A DNA stretch of 64,000 nt from Salvia splendens. Taxonomy: Eukaryota > Streptophyta > Magnoliopsida > Lamiales > Lamiaceae. The stretch lies in contig NC_056049.1 in assembly GCF_004379255.2 (NCBI RefSeq), positions 23,358,063 to 23,422,062 on the forward strand, given 5' to 3'. Below the pieces are notes generated by a model. The model was not told where the DNA came from. It did no database searches and was given only the letters and a program-made list of their open reading frames with translations. Shown one piece after another: positions 1 to 13,990 of the stretch. How positions within the stretch are numbered: position 1 is the first letter of the stretch; each line of letters starts with the position of its first letter. The translations under genes and the position numbers were made by a program.

Positions 1-1835
<1,835 letters not shown>

Positions 1836-2990
1836 TGCCTCAGAAAGTAACTGCTTATGAGGTTTTGCTAGTCTTCAACATGTTCTAACCTAGGCCCTTC
1901 ATGATAGCGCTGAAAGAGCTGTGCGTGGAAAGCATACATTGGTTTGCCGCTCAAGGATGATATTCATGGCGACGAGCTGCACGGATTAGGCTCAAAATGT
2001 AGGTCCGCTGCTGAATTTATCAGTGTGTGAAATCCTATGACTTGTGAAAGGTTTTCAACACTACAATGTGCATTAGGTTACTCTGAAGATAAGCTTATAA
2101 TGATAATGTTTGGCATATTATATATATGCATGTTTAGAAGCCACAACTTTGTGCAATTTGTTAGTTGTTACTTGGATTATCATTATTCTCCGTTTTATTG
2201 TAAAACATTGATTCCCCAACTTTGTTAAAATATTGGTAATAGCATCTATTTAGCACTATTTTCATTTCCATTCTCTTTACAACCTTAACGAGAACCGTGA
2301 GCTAAGTGGTTTAGTTTCTATTCCAATATTTTCAAATTGTGAATCAGTGGTTCAATTCAAATTGAAGAAAAACTGGAAAAAATGGAAAATTGGGGAAAAT
2401 CATTGGTTGTGAACTGGAGCCCGAATAGCCGATTTTGGTTCAAAACTGAATCCGTGTTCCCCTCACGGGACAGTTCTAGTTTCGCCTTTCGCAAAACCAA
2501 ATCTTATGCACCGTCATCACTATTACTACCACAATTTTAAACAATCATTCAAAATCTGACACGACTAAAAAAGTAGCAACACTCCCGTGTGCATGAAGGG
2601 AGCGCGGGTCCAAATCGACTCGGATCTAGGTTTGAGCCATATGACCCGCTTAGAGAAAAGGGAAGGACACGAGGACAGTGGAGGTCGGGAGGTGGCGATG
2701 GTATACATTGAGGAGGCAAAGTGGAACTGCGAAAGATAGCATGCGCTTCGAAGTCTGTCTTAAAAAAATCTGATAATTTCATAGTAGTATTCTTAAAAAA
2801 AACTATATGCATCAAATAAAAGTTCAATCTTGATGTTCTACTACTAAACTAAATTAAGTCAATTATTTTTCCTCCGAAATAATTAATTTAATTTAAAGCC
2901 AAATTATGAAATGACATTTATAGCCCCATCTCTATATTTTACCCTCTTCAGCTGAAAACACAGTCGAGGAAAAGCAGTCAGGCAATTACA
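1836..2990. other. 3' UTR of the RlmN-like gene and intergenic space
   Basis: The first few hundred bases after the stop are probably 3' UTR. The rest, up to the next ATG, is AT-rich with no reading frame that resembles a protein. The last 60 bases before 2991 probably include the 5' leader of the next gene. Confidence 0.5.
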
Positions 2991-5881
2991 ATGGCGGGCC
3001 GAAGAGTCCTCTCCGTGCTCAAAAACAGACCGGCGGCGGCGAAACCGCCCCCAGAACCCGCGCCGCAGCCCTCCGCGGCAGCAGATGAAGGGAGATCGAA
3101 ATCATGGGGTCGTAGAATAGTCTCGGGAGCATTACTTTGCTTGACAGGGGGCGTAGCTTTGAGTGCTCTTGATGACCTAGTCATTTACCAAGGCTGCAGC
3201 AGGTTCCTCTCTTTCTCTCTGTAAGGATGGAATTCAGCTAAAATCTTCCACGATTTTGTTATTTTTTGGTGCGCCTACTTTGAGATTACCTTTTTTGCCT
3301 GGTAAATTGATTGGGTTTAGGTTTTTGTGCTGAAAAATCGATAGCCGCGACTATTGTTATTTGGTTCTATTTGATTTGGTAAATCTGCGTAGCTTAGTTC
3401 TAAATTGATGCATTTTCATTGTGGCGTGGAAAGTGGGAACTTTTTGTGTGATCGTAGGTGTTCCTGTTAGGGTTTAAGCTCTTAAATTAATCTACTGGTT
3501 ACAGGGATTTTAATTGAACCGCTTAGAAAAGCTGCAATGAGTGTTTCAATTTTTCACTTACTAGATGGATTTGGTGCAGTTGTATCCAAGTTGAATGAAA
3601 TATCTAGACTAGAGTACCTTCGTGTTTGTGCATAGTTCATTACCTTTTAAATACAGGATGCTGTAGTGCTATTACTCCTCTTCTAGCTTTAAGTATCTTC
3701 CACAATTAGTGTTAAACTGGAAAAGAATCTGAAACACTTAGTTCATTTGGTAATACAATCTTTAGCAAATTAGCTTGATGTGTTCTTAAGCAGCCTGTCT
3801 GATGTATGCTGCAGTTTCTCTTTTAATGTATGGTATATTAATTGAAGCTTGAAATCAATTTTCCATTAAAGAATGTTTTGGTTTTAGCCAGTATTGTGAA
3901 ACCAATGGATAAGAAAATACCATTAAGGAATTCTGCATATATTTGCAACAAGCTCTTCGATTTGTCTTAATATCTGCTGCGGTTGTTGATTTCAGTGGTC
4001 TATAATTGTAGAACTACCAGCAGTTTGTGTTCATAAATGCTTTTGCATGTAGTTACAAAATATGGGTGTATTTTCTAGAACAAATTACTCATTGTTCCAT
4101 CCTTGTCTTACCTCACTTAACACAAACGGAGCTTGCAACTTCACCAACTTACATCATGGATTATAATTTTTGTATTGTCCCTTAAGAATGATGGAGTCAT
4201 TCAAGAGTGAATGGGTAGATTTCATCGTCTTGGAGGCATTTGGTCATTCTTTATTGGATGTTATATGCGTACCAGGATGCCTATAAGCTGAAAATGCCTT
4301 TCATGTCTTAACACTTGCTTTGCCAAAAGACTTTTAAGAAAATGGAGAATCAAATGTGGTTGGTTGTTTCTGGTTTTTACTTTCTTATTCTTTTTCTTTT
4401 GTAATTTGATTGTATTTAGGTTTTGTGCTGAAATTGATAGCTGGAATTATTGTTCTCTAGTATTTGATGCTACTTAATTTGGTTTATGTGGTTAATTTGT
4501 TCGGTGGATATTAATTGTACATCGCTTTTTTCACTATGTTGTGGATACTGGATAGTTGGAATCTATTAGGGTTTTAGCTCTTACATTAATCACTATTGGC
4601 TACTGTGATTTGAATTTCACCACTTATAAATAAGCTGCACAGTAGTGGTTCAATTTTCTGGACTAGCCTGATTTGGTGCAGTTTTAGACTGTAGTTATAT
4701 CATTATGTGGGACAGTGGGAGTGGGACTGCAGTATGTCCATCCATTAGTCTGCATTGTGGTTTGTGCCTTCAATCGCTAATTTAAAGTACCTGCTTAAGA
4801 TTGATCAAGAAAAGGATCCCCTGTAATTGCTTAGATTTATAATGTTGGTCTCTAATTGTGTTTTCTCTATGCTATAGCTAGTTCATGTGTTGTCCTTTTT
4901 AGTTTCTGAATTTTTCGTGGAAAACTTGAAACAAAAACAATATTGAGTTCATTATAGTGAATTTGTCGCTATCAAAGCTCAAGGGACCTTGAGTCCTTGA
5001 AAGAGAAAGGGCGGGAATGATGTTTGTGGAAAGGAGTGGAGACTGGTCTGAATTTGCATTGTTTGTTTTCTATCTTTGTGAATAGCTCCAATTGTTGATC
5101 TTGTTTAAATTTTTTAAGCTGGATATGTTCTCTAATATATGATGCTGGGGAGACCGGTGAAAACTTCCCATGTTAATGTGTTTAAATATCTGTGGATAAT
5201 ATGCCTTACTTAATGGAGTAGTATTATTTTGTTTTGGTCCGTGGTTCATTTTCTTGATTCTCAACTGTTGCAGCAAGGCAATGGAGAAAGCCAGCAAGAA
5301 CAAGGCAATAATAGACGCAATTGGGGAGCCAATTGTGCGAGGTCCTTGGTATAACGCATCACTTGCTGTAGCACACAAGCGGCACTCTCTATCTTGCACC
5401 TTTCCCGTCTCTGGACCTCAAGGCTCTGGAATATTTCAGCTGAAAGCAGTATGCAATGAAGGTTTGTCTCATTATAAAACTTCATGTTTAAGAGCTTTAA
5501 GACCACGTACTTTGATGAATTGAACAAGTTTGAGCTTGTATGGTCATGTAATTCTTCGTATTATATTGTCAATTTAGTTCATCACCCTAGGTAAACGCCT
5601 TTTCATTTGATAATCATTGCCTTGACATGGATCTTATGATTCTATATGATCCCATGCTGTGTTGAGCAGATCAGGGTTTGTTTTCCATCTTGCGTGCCCG
5701 TGACTGGGAGATCCTTATTATGGAAGCTCTCCTTCACGTTCCTGGCAACGATGAGAAGGAGCGAACATTCCGAATAAATGTTTCAGATGATCCCCCTCTC
5801 GAATGCAAGTCGTGTGTTGCTACTTGCCCTTCCACCCCTACCCCTCAACCGCCACCAATTGCTCATCAGAATCAATCGTAG
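2991..5881 (+). CDS. Coa1-like (cytochrome oxidase assembly) small membrane protein
   Basis: Three exons, 2991-3202, 5274-5461 and 5670-5881 (stop TAG), give 203 residues; both introns are GT-AG and phases agree. The N-terminus is basic and Pro/Ala-rich (residues 1-40), fitting an organellar presequence. One hydrophobic segment follows at about 43-60. Then comes a domain with NKAIIDAIGEPIVRGPWY and FPVSGPQGSGIFQLKAVC, the pattern of the Coa1/Tim21-like fold: LGxPI, then PVxGxxGxG, then a beta strand. A C-terminal CKSCxxxC and a proline-rich tail finish the protein. Coa1-type proteins sit in the mitochondrial inner membrane and help mature Cox1; I infer the same place here. Intron 1 is over 2 kb and contains an internal duplication (separate entry). 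Identification rests on the domain pattern alone, so other Tim21-like roles remain possible. Confidence 0.75.
3304..4686. repeat. Diverged duplication inside intron 1 of the Coa1-like gene
   Basis: Bases 3304-3582 and 4402-4686 are two diverged copies in the same orientation, about 1.1 kb apart. Shared landmarks in the same order are TTTAGGTTTT-TGTGCTGAAA, TAGGGTTT-AGCTCTTA-ATTAATC, AAGCTGCA and GATTTGGTGCAGTT. Both lie wholly within the intron. Confidence 0.7.
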
Positions 5882-8324
5882 CTGCTTATCAAGCTTTCTT
5901 ACTGCACAATTCACTCATATTTTCTTTATCTCAATTGGTATCTATGTTATCTTCCCTAAAATCTCAGTTTTCAATAATTATTGGGATTTTGATAGTTAGT
6001 GAGAGAGATTTTGGCGAAATTTGTTTCGGTAGGCAGACCATAGTTGCAACTTCCATGAATAATTACAGATGATGAAGGTTAGATATTCGATACGCCTTCA
6101 ATTTTATCATAATTTTTATCAGATTTATCCATAACTGTTTAATAATAGTGTCCATTTTTTTTGCAATTTACCGAATTACATCTAGATCTGTGTTCTATAT
6201 GTAGTACTCCTATTAATTTTTTATTATTAGAATTTCAGTTCAACATTGGAATAAAAATATGGCATATATTGCAAGATGAGATGACCTATTGCTTTCCTTC
6301 CAAAAATAAGTTGATCAGTATTAAGAGGTTTAAATTAAAAGCTGTTTTTTAAAGTATGTATCACACAAAAGCTTAATGGGAAGTCTGATTACAAATTTTA
6401 AGGCACAAAAGCTGATTAGATTAGATACTACATAAGCTGGCAATAAACATTCAAGAAGAGACTATCAGCTAACGCCTAACAGTCTACATGAAAAGCTGAT
6501 TAGTTACTACTAATAAAAAGCTAAATGAAATAAAAACAAGACCATTTTCATTTCTAGACTAATTCAATTATGAAGAAAACCTGGTGTGTTTCGAATTCCT
6601 TTCCCACAGCCATTTCTGCCGAAGATTTGAACAAACACGCGAAAATATCAACACATCGCGCTCTTCTATTAGTTGTTATCCTCCGCAAAATTAACCCAAC
6701 CCTCTTCAAACAAGACTTCTCCATTTGCTTCTGCAAGTCGTCACCTCTCCTTCCCTTTCCATGCTGCACCACTGTTTTTGCTTCAGTGTTGGAACTTAAA
6801 ATTTTTAGTTGGTGTGAATTAATGTTGCAGTAAATGTTTGGCCATAGTGTGAAGATAGAACTGTACCGGCGGTTACGGTTTTGAACTAGAACCATGAGAA
6901 TTTATCTGAACTGAAACTGTCGATTTTAGAATCGTGGTTCGGTTCAAGTTCGAAATATTTTGGTGTGAGGTTGATTAGATATCACAAAAAAAGCTGACCA
7001 GCTACTCTTCGTTAAGTAGTCTAGGCTACAAAAGTTGATTTGATAGTATAAATAGCCCAAACACAAGCTCTTTCAGTTCTTAAAAAAATAAGCAACTAAA
7101 TATCATAAATTTTAATGTGTAATTAGATAAAATAAAAAAGAGATGAAAATAGTACTCTTTAATGAAAATGAAATATATAATCCACATTATTAATGATGTG
7201 TAATTAATTAAAAAAATTTCATATTTAAATTTATTAATACAGATACATTCATTTCACATTAGGCATTTAGGTAAAAAGGATATAAAAGTGAGGGAAATTT
7301 ATCGGCTTCCTCATATCAATTACAGGTAATCAAAGCATAAATTATCGTTCTATCTTAGGACTTGATACTTTTTGCATAATTATCCATTTTATAGTAATGT
7401 TTTGCGTACCGTGAAGAAATCAAACCGTGTAGAAAGTAAGGATTCCGATTAAATAATTTAACCGTTACGAAATAGCAAACCCAGAAGCAATATTATCAAT
7501 TCTATTATCCAAAAATACATAAATTACCGGAAACATAGAATTTGCCTGCCTCTTACAATAACTCATAAAGATTGAGTTTTCTCAAGAACAAAACATTTAA
7601 TGTCAAATTTCCAGTTTATACATAATTCCAATTGAAGTAAAAAAAATAAACAAGAATCATTCCAGTTTATGCATAATTGCAATTGAAGTAAAGAACATAA
7701 ATATTCAAGATACTATCAGCTATTAGTCTATCCCACAAAAGCTGATTAGATACTAGTAGTAATAAAAACAGATTAGATACTAAAGTACGAATGAAATACT
7801 CCTACCAAATGACATTTCAAAGGTCATTGTTGTTTTGGTTGTTGCCAGATTATTTTAAAAGATAGTACTAAAACAAATTATAATTATTTGAGTCGTAATT
7901 CTACGTGCAATTAACCTTTTATATCTTCATTTCTACTCTATTTTCAATTCCATCAAGTCAGCAGCATATAAAAAGAAGATTATAAAGGAATAGATAATCT
8001 TTAGATACTAAACAAATGACTCTGTTTATAAGAAGAGGATACTAGTAAATCAAGTGCAATAACTTATTTTTAATAAAAATACAATAAGAATTAGGGGTGT
8101 TTGAGTCACGTTCGGAACCACCAACGCTGCATACCATTAGCCATGTGCGCATTCCCGGTCAATCGGTGCGTGTTCCATTTGAAGCAATGAAGATGCGTAA
8201 ATGGGGGTCGAGAGGAAGGCCGACATCCTCGTACCTCTTGTCGTACAATGAGTACCTAGAATTCGTATTCGATTTAATATAAATTGGCGAGCATAGTCCA
8301 AATAAAAATGGTAAGTAAATATTA
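5882..8324. other. Intergenic, AT-rich, with small diverged repeats
   Basis: No convincing coding sequence. The motif AAAGCTGATTAG recurs around 6410-6510 and 7738-7780, and a 32-base unit beginning CCAGTTTATRCATAATT is repeated at 7611-7642 and 7661-7692. The first few hundred bases include the 3' UTR of the Coa1-like gene. Confidence 0.45.
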
Positions 8325-8576
8325 CTCCCCCGTTTCGCCATAGTTGAGTCATGCTACCATTTCGGGAAGTTTCTTCATAGTTGCGTCATTTCCATATATG
8401 GTAACTTTTTTCACTCTCTTACTTTATTCTCTCTACTTTATTCACTTTATACTTTATTCTTTCTACCTTTTCCTCTCTCTTACTTTTTTTATTATTTATT
8501 TAACACACTCAACATTCCTTTCTAAAATTCCGTGCCGAAAAGTTCCGCCTCAACTATGGCGGCGAAACGGAGGGAG
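8325..8576. mobile_element. Stowaway-type MITE
   Basis: The 252-bp element begins CTCCCCCGTTTCGCCATAGTTG and ends with the inverse, CAACTATGGCGGCGAAACGGAGGGAG. It is flanked by TA dinucleotides on both sides. CTCCCTCCGT termini with TA duplication are the mark of Tc1/Mariner-derived Stowaway elements. Confidence 0.85.
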
Positions 8577-8828
8577 TACTAGAATACTAAATTTTTAATA
8601 CCTTTCCCCATTGTTGTAGCTTGAACTGTACCTATGAAGACCTCGACCAAAATTGGAATTCCGACTTTGATAATTTGGAGGTGTCTCATCTTGAGAAGGC
8701 ACTTTCCTCTACACAATAAATGTATACATATGCGATAAAAAAAAGTATGAAGGTAACATAAAAATGTAGTGGTGAAACACTCGCACGGAAATTTGAGAGT
8801 TCGTTTTCATATATCAATTTATTACATA

Positions 8829-9024
8829 CTCCCTCAGTCCCATTAAATATGAAACATTTGATTTCTGGCACGAGATGTAGTGTTATTTATAAGTTATTGA
8901 AGAGAGAGTAAAGCAAGAGAGGGGGGAAAATAGAGATGATGTTGTTTCCATTTTCGGAAATGCTTCATTTTGAACGGGACAACCTTAAAATGAAAACGTT
9001 TCATTTCTAATGGGACAGAGAGCG
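8829..9024. mobile_element. Stowaway-type MITE
   Basis: About 196 bp. It begins CTCCCTCAGTCCCATTAAATATGAAAC, and its end, GTTTCATTTCTAATGGGACAGAGAG, is the imperfect inverse. TA flanks both ends. Confidence 0.8.
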
Positions 9025-9538
9025 TATTAAACATGAGAACTAATTTCAAAAGACTAATTTATATGGATATATTTTATTAATAAAAAGTTTTTTTGCTCCT
9101 AAGTCAAGTCACCAAAAGACACGTTATGTATAAAGTCGTACCTTCAATGATGATGATGATGAGAGGGCTTTAGAAGCACTCGGATTGAAGCCACTTGGTG
9201 TATTCATTTGATATGGACTTCTTTGAGTAGTACTAACCGGTCTATGTAACACATAAATTAGTTTTAATTAAAATTATAACTTTAGCTAAACATCAACATG
9301 CTATATATGATTAATAGATACATATTAATATCGGATTGAGAATGACACATATCAAAAGTTTAGTTAATATAACCACCTTGATTATTAATATAATTAGTGT
9401 TGCACATATGTTTTTGCCAATTTGTGCATAAAAAGTTGGCGAATAAGCTTAAGGGTTTGGGTAAATTTAATATGCTCATGCATGCATAATTCGTATTTAT
9501 ACATCTTTCTCAATTCTCATGTTGATGAACTCCCAGGG

Positions 9539-11729
9539 TTACCTAATTGGAATAGGAGATACAACAGTTGCGCCATTATTTTGCATTTGTTGAGCTGCAA
9601 TATCATTTAATAAACCAGACATCGAGCTTTCATACAATGCCTGCATGCAAAAATATGTGAATTCTAGAAATAAGTTTATTGTTTTAACAATTTGATGAGG
9701 ATATACAATGAGATCAATCCTATAACTAGCAAATTTACCTTGTGAGCTGACGTGGCAGGGTTTGTCCAATTATTGGAGATGCCAAAGCCATTGGGTGTAC
9801 TCAATGGATACGATAAACCTTGGGATGTCATTGGCCTACATTAAAATTAAGTAAATCAATTACTAATTAATTAACAACCATCTTTAATTTTGAGTACAAA
9901 TTAGGGGTGTGCATTCGGGTTTCGGTTCGGTTTTTTGCCAAAACCGAAAAACCGAATTTAGTTCAAAATCCAAACCGAACCGAACCCGAAAAATCGAAAA
10001 ACCGAAAACCGAACTTAAAAACCCGAAAAAACCCGAACAAAACCGAAAAACCCGAAAAAAATAAATATAATATAAATATATATTTATATATGTGTATTTT
10101 ATTTTATTCTATATATACTAATAGAATATTTATATATAATATAAAATTAATAATACGTATAATATATATTATATAGTAGAATATATTAAAAGAATATATA
10201 TTATATATAATATAATATATTAAATTAAATTAATAGAATATATATATAATTCGGTTTTTCGGTTTTTCGGTTTTTTTCTTCGCCCGAACCGAACCGAACC
10301 GAAAACCGAAATTTTTTTATTTTTAAAACCGAACCGAACCGAAAAACTGAAAAAACCGAACCGAATTTCAAAATTTCGGTTTGGTTCGGTTCGGATATTC
10401 GGTTTCCGGTTTTTTTGCTCACCCCTAGTACAAATCATAATACGACATGCGGACTTAATCTTAGTTCTCATTTATTCAATTAATATTTTGTGTCACACAG
10501 GAATATTACCGTGCGAAATCCAAATTTTGAGCACGAGGCACCGAATAAGCATTGTGCATGCCGGTATTTACCATTGCATCAATTCCCGAGCTTTCAGATG
10601 GTATCTATCATAAACATGGCAATCAAAGTGTCATTTCAGTGTTTTGAGCACGAGGCACCGAATAAGCATTGTGTATGTCGGTATTAATTTACCATTGCAT
10701 TAATTCCCGAGCTTTCAAATGGTACCTATCATAAACATGGGAAAATTTGTTTAGGATAAAGTTACAATATAATATGGTTTCTTTAGGTATTAGTTATGAT
10801 ATTTGACAAAACACACACAAAAGCCCACACAAGACACAACATTGCACATCAAATGTTGCATTACACACTCACAAAAACTCACAACATTGCACATACAACA
10901 CACAAGGATTTATATATATGTCTTACAAGTGTTTGTGAGGATCCAATTTGCACCCCTCCATTTGTAGATGGAGATTTTGAAAATTGAAATTGAGGATGTA
11001 TATTTGACAATGATATGTCACATCTATTCACCATCTCATCATAGGGTGCTTCTTCACCAGTCATCATTGCAATATTAAATGGTTGACTCGCTTGATATCT
11101 ATTACAAAATCATAATGAAATAGGTTAGTTAAATAATAATTTTAATAGTTTCAATTTGATAATTATGGGATAGTCGAGAAAAATTTTAAAAATTATGAAT
11201 TTTATCAAAAGTTAATAAAAATTATAATTTATATAGCAATGGTCCTTATATGTTGAAGCAAGAGAGCACTTACATCTGATGATCAAATGGATGTAAATGA
11301 CCGTAGGCTGCAGAGATATCTGTATTTCCTCCATAAAATTGTGACAACATTTTCCCCTTCTCATAAATAAAATATTGAATTCATCACAATGCTTAATATT
11401 TAGTTATACATTGAAAAATAAATATATAAGTCCATGTGAAAAAAAAAATAGTGAAAATTTACCTGGAATGGACCTCCTGACAGTTGTGTCTGCCTGCTTT
11501 GTGAAAAATTTGGTGCATCCTCAAAATTTGAAGTTTGATATTGACTTGTTTGAAGGATGCTACAAATTTATTTAAATAATTAAACGTATGAATAATATTA
11601 TGTTTATAAATATTATACACATAATATTAAACTGTGTCTAATCATTAATTTATATTTTTTTGTTATTAATTACCTGTATGTCGGTTCTCTTTCAACAGAG
11701 ATATCTTGTGAAGATGATCCTTGCTCCAT
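9539..11729 (-). CDS. Unrecognised Ser/Gln/Asn-rich protein, seven exons
   Basis: Exons in coding order are 11729-11674, 11559-11463, 11356-11274, 11098-10927, 10604-10510, 9835-9739 and 9640-9539 (stop TAA). Every junction is GT-AG and the phases join to 702 nt, 233 residues. That is strong support for a real gene although I do not recognise the family. The product begins MEQGSSSQDISVERE, is low-complexity and rich in Ser, Gln, Asn and Pro, and has no predicted membrane segment, signal peptide or zinc-binding cysteines. It contains AAYGHLHPFDHQ and ends in ESSMSGLLNDIAAQQMQ plus a short tail. This composition resembles the disordered regions of plant transcription factors, which is only an inference. 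Exon 3 could start at 11359, adding one codon. An open frame upstream joins in phase (see findings), so the true N-terminus may lie further right. Intron 4 contains a decayed copy of exon 5; intron 5 contains a hAT MITE. Confidence 0.65.
9902..10427. mobile_element. hAT-type MITE (foldback) in an intron
   Basis: The 526-bp element starts TAGGGGTGTGCATTCGG and ends GCTCACCCCTA. Identical 8-bp target-site duplications GTACAAAT lie at 9894-9901 and 10428-10435; 8 bp is diagnostic of hAT. The arms are stacked CCGAACCGAA / TTCGGTTCGG repeats that pair with each other around an AT-rich centre, so the whole element can fold into one hairpin. It sits in intron 5 of the minus-strand gene. Confidence 0.9.
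10510..10725 (-). repeat. Tandem duplication of an exon and its acceptor
   Basis: Bases 10604-10510 (the used exon 5) and 10725 downwards are two copies with a period of 121 bp. Each starts after an intact acceptor (TTTATGATAG). The right copy carries a 3-base insertion that puts TAA in frame after 13 codons (VN*), so it cannot serve as a full exon. Confidence 0.85.
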
Positions 11730-11859
11730 TATGTCTGAGAGTACTATATATATACAAAAAAAAATTATAAAATGTTATTCGCAAGATTCAAATTCTAAGC
11801 CATGACAAATGTGAGAAAAATACAAAATTTTGTATGTAATACGTATAACATATGTAGTA

Positions 11860-12726
11860 ACTTCACTTTATTTAAAATTTTAAAAAAAAACTAATTTTGT
11901 AAAAATAGTGAGAAAAGGAAATCATACAACATTAACAATTAATATCTACATTAATATAATCTATCTTCAAATAAAATACATGTCTCCTTTTGATTGTTGA
12001 AAATAATCAAATGTATATGTGCGGATTAAATATCATAAATACGAAGTATTTATTGAAGCTATATTGTTCTTAACATGCGTGGCTTACACTCTTAGATTAG
12101 ACACGGACTTATTAAATTGATCAGCATGCATCAAAAAGCGACAAAATTAATCAATTCGCTATACGACAACACCGAAACATAATAAACATTAATAAATTAA
12201 AGTGTGCATCTATAGATTAATTAATATAAAACATTAATTAATTTACATGCTCAATATTACTATTACACTTCAAAACTACTCCTACTAAATAAAACAATAT
12301 TGGGTCTACCTAAAAATGAAAATCTGCATCTACAATCTCATCATGAATCGACATCAGATGCTAAACAATAACTTCACTTTATTATAAATTTAAAAACAGA
12401 AACTAACTTTGAGAAAATAGTGAGAAACTTTCAGGAATCATACAACATCAACATTAATTATCTATATAAATATAATCATCTTCAAGTAAAAGTACATTAC
12501 TTCTTTTGATTGTTGAAATTAATCAAGGATATATGTGCAGATTAAATATCATAAATATGAAGTATTCATTGAAGCTACACCGTTCTTGACACGTCTTACA
12601 TTTTTTAATTAGACGCGAACTTATTACATTGAACACGCATCAAAAAGCAGTCAAATTCATCAACTCGCTACACGACAACACCGAAACATAATAAACATTA
12701 ATAAAATTAAAATGTGCATCTATAGA
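11860..12726. repeat. Tandem segmental duplication, about 360 bp units
   Basis: Bases about 11860-12217 and 12369-12726 align along their length, offset about 509. Shared landmarks are AACTTCACTTTATT, AATCATACAAC, GATTAAATATCATAAATA, ACGACAACACCGAAACATAAT and TGTGCATCTATAGAT. Neither copy is coding in an obvious way. Confidence 0.8.
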
Positions 12727-13737
12727 TCTCATAAAGAAGCGATAATAGTTCATTTGATTACTACACAACAACAAAATATAATAATCATTAATAATTCAAC
12801 ATTTGTGAGACTTGTAGACTTTAAATCTTCTGAATCACCAAAATTAGATCTACAAGCCACAGATATTATCTGAGATATGATTAAAATAAATATAAATTAA
12901 CACAACATTCATATAGAAATCAACCAATACCTTTGTAAAGCAACTTAGTGTTGATTTGTTTAAAGCTCTTCAAATCCCCAAAATTGTAGCATTCACTTTT
13001 GCGAAATAAAGTGAACTCACATTTACACTTCCTTAAATAATTTGTAGATACTAAACACAACACGGACTAGGTAAAATGAAATTTAAAAAAGCAGTAATTA
13101 ATAATTTGTTTTTGGTAATAATTAATAAATTTTTCATGCTACCGTTTGTGTAATATGGTCAGTATTATTTATGGGTATCCAAATATACATACAATAGCAT
13201 TTAATTTTTGTAATTTGAAATTTAAATTTCTATTCCCATGAAAATAAGTAAGTCATTATCTCTAACACTACCTTATATTTGACCAAAATGGAAGGGCTAT
13301 TAAAGTGAAATTATTTGAAATATTTCGGCTTTTTTTTATCATTTTGAATTTGTTCTACAGTTTAAAAGGCCAATAATTGAAAAAGGCATACATATAACTT
13401 TCATGAGCCCAAATATTATTTGCAATGAGCCCATTTATTAACCAAATAATTTTCTTGTTTGGAGCCCAACTGTACTAGTTTCAAAATCGTAAAACTTAAA
13501 ATCAATTATCATGATTAAACTATTAAACCTCTCCAAAATAATCGTCACGTTTAATTTACTCTTTATATATTTATAAATTAAAATTACTACTCAAAGACAA
13601 TTAATAGTCAATAATCTTATTTTTATTATGATTTGTTGACAAAATTATCATTTTTCATTCCAAATAATATGACTCGCTATTTGTTCTCTCTCTTCTACGT
13701 TTTCTTTGTACTACTATTTATCTATATTTAACTAATA
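12727..13737. other. Upstream region of the unrecognised gene
   Basis: Contains a minus-strand open stretch, 13060 to 12931, ending in a consensus donor (discussed in findings). Otherwise AT-rich with no recognised feature. Confidence 0.35.
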
Positions 13738-13990
13738 CTACCTCCGTCACTGAAAATTTGTCCCATTTTTCCATTTTCGTCCGTCCCCCAAAATTTGTCT
13801 CATTTCACTTTTTATCATTTTTTGCAGTGGACCACATATTCCACTGACGCATTCCTACTCACATTTTATTATAAAACTAATATATAAAAGTAGGACTCAC
13901 AGTCCACTAACTTTTTCAACTAATTTTCCATTACATTTCTTAAAACCCGTGCCGGGTCAAAGTGAGACAAATTTTTGGGGACGGAGGTAG
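13738..13990. mobile_element. Stowaway-type MITE
   Basis: A 253-bp element, CTACCTCCGTCACTGAAAATTTG to the inverse CAAATTTTTGGGGACGGAGGTAG, flanked by TA. Termini are nearly perfect inverted repeats. Confidence 0.88.

Noticed and set aside
9907..10471. Lys/Asn/Pro-rich frames on both strands
   Set aside because: Translations of the CCGAACCGAA arms of the hAT MITE.
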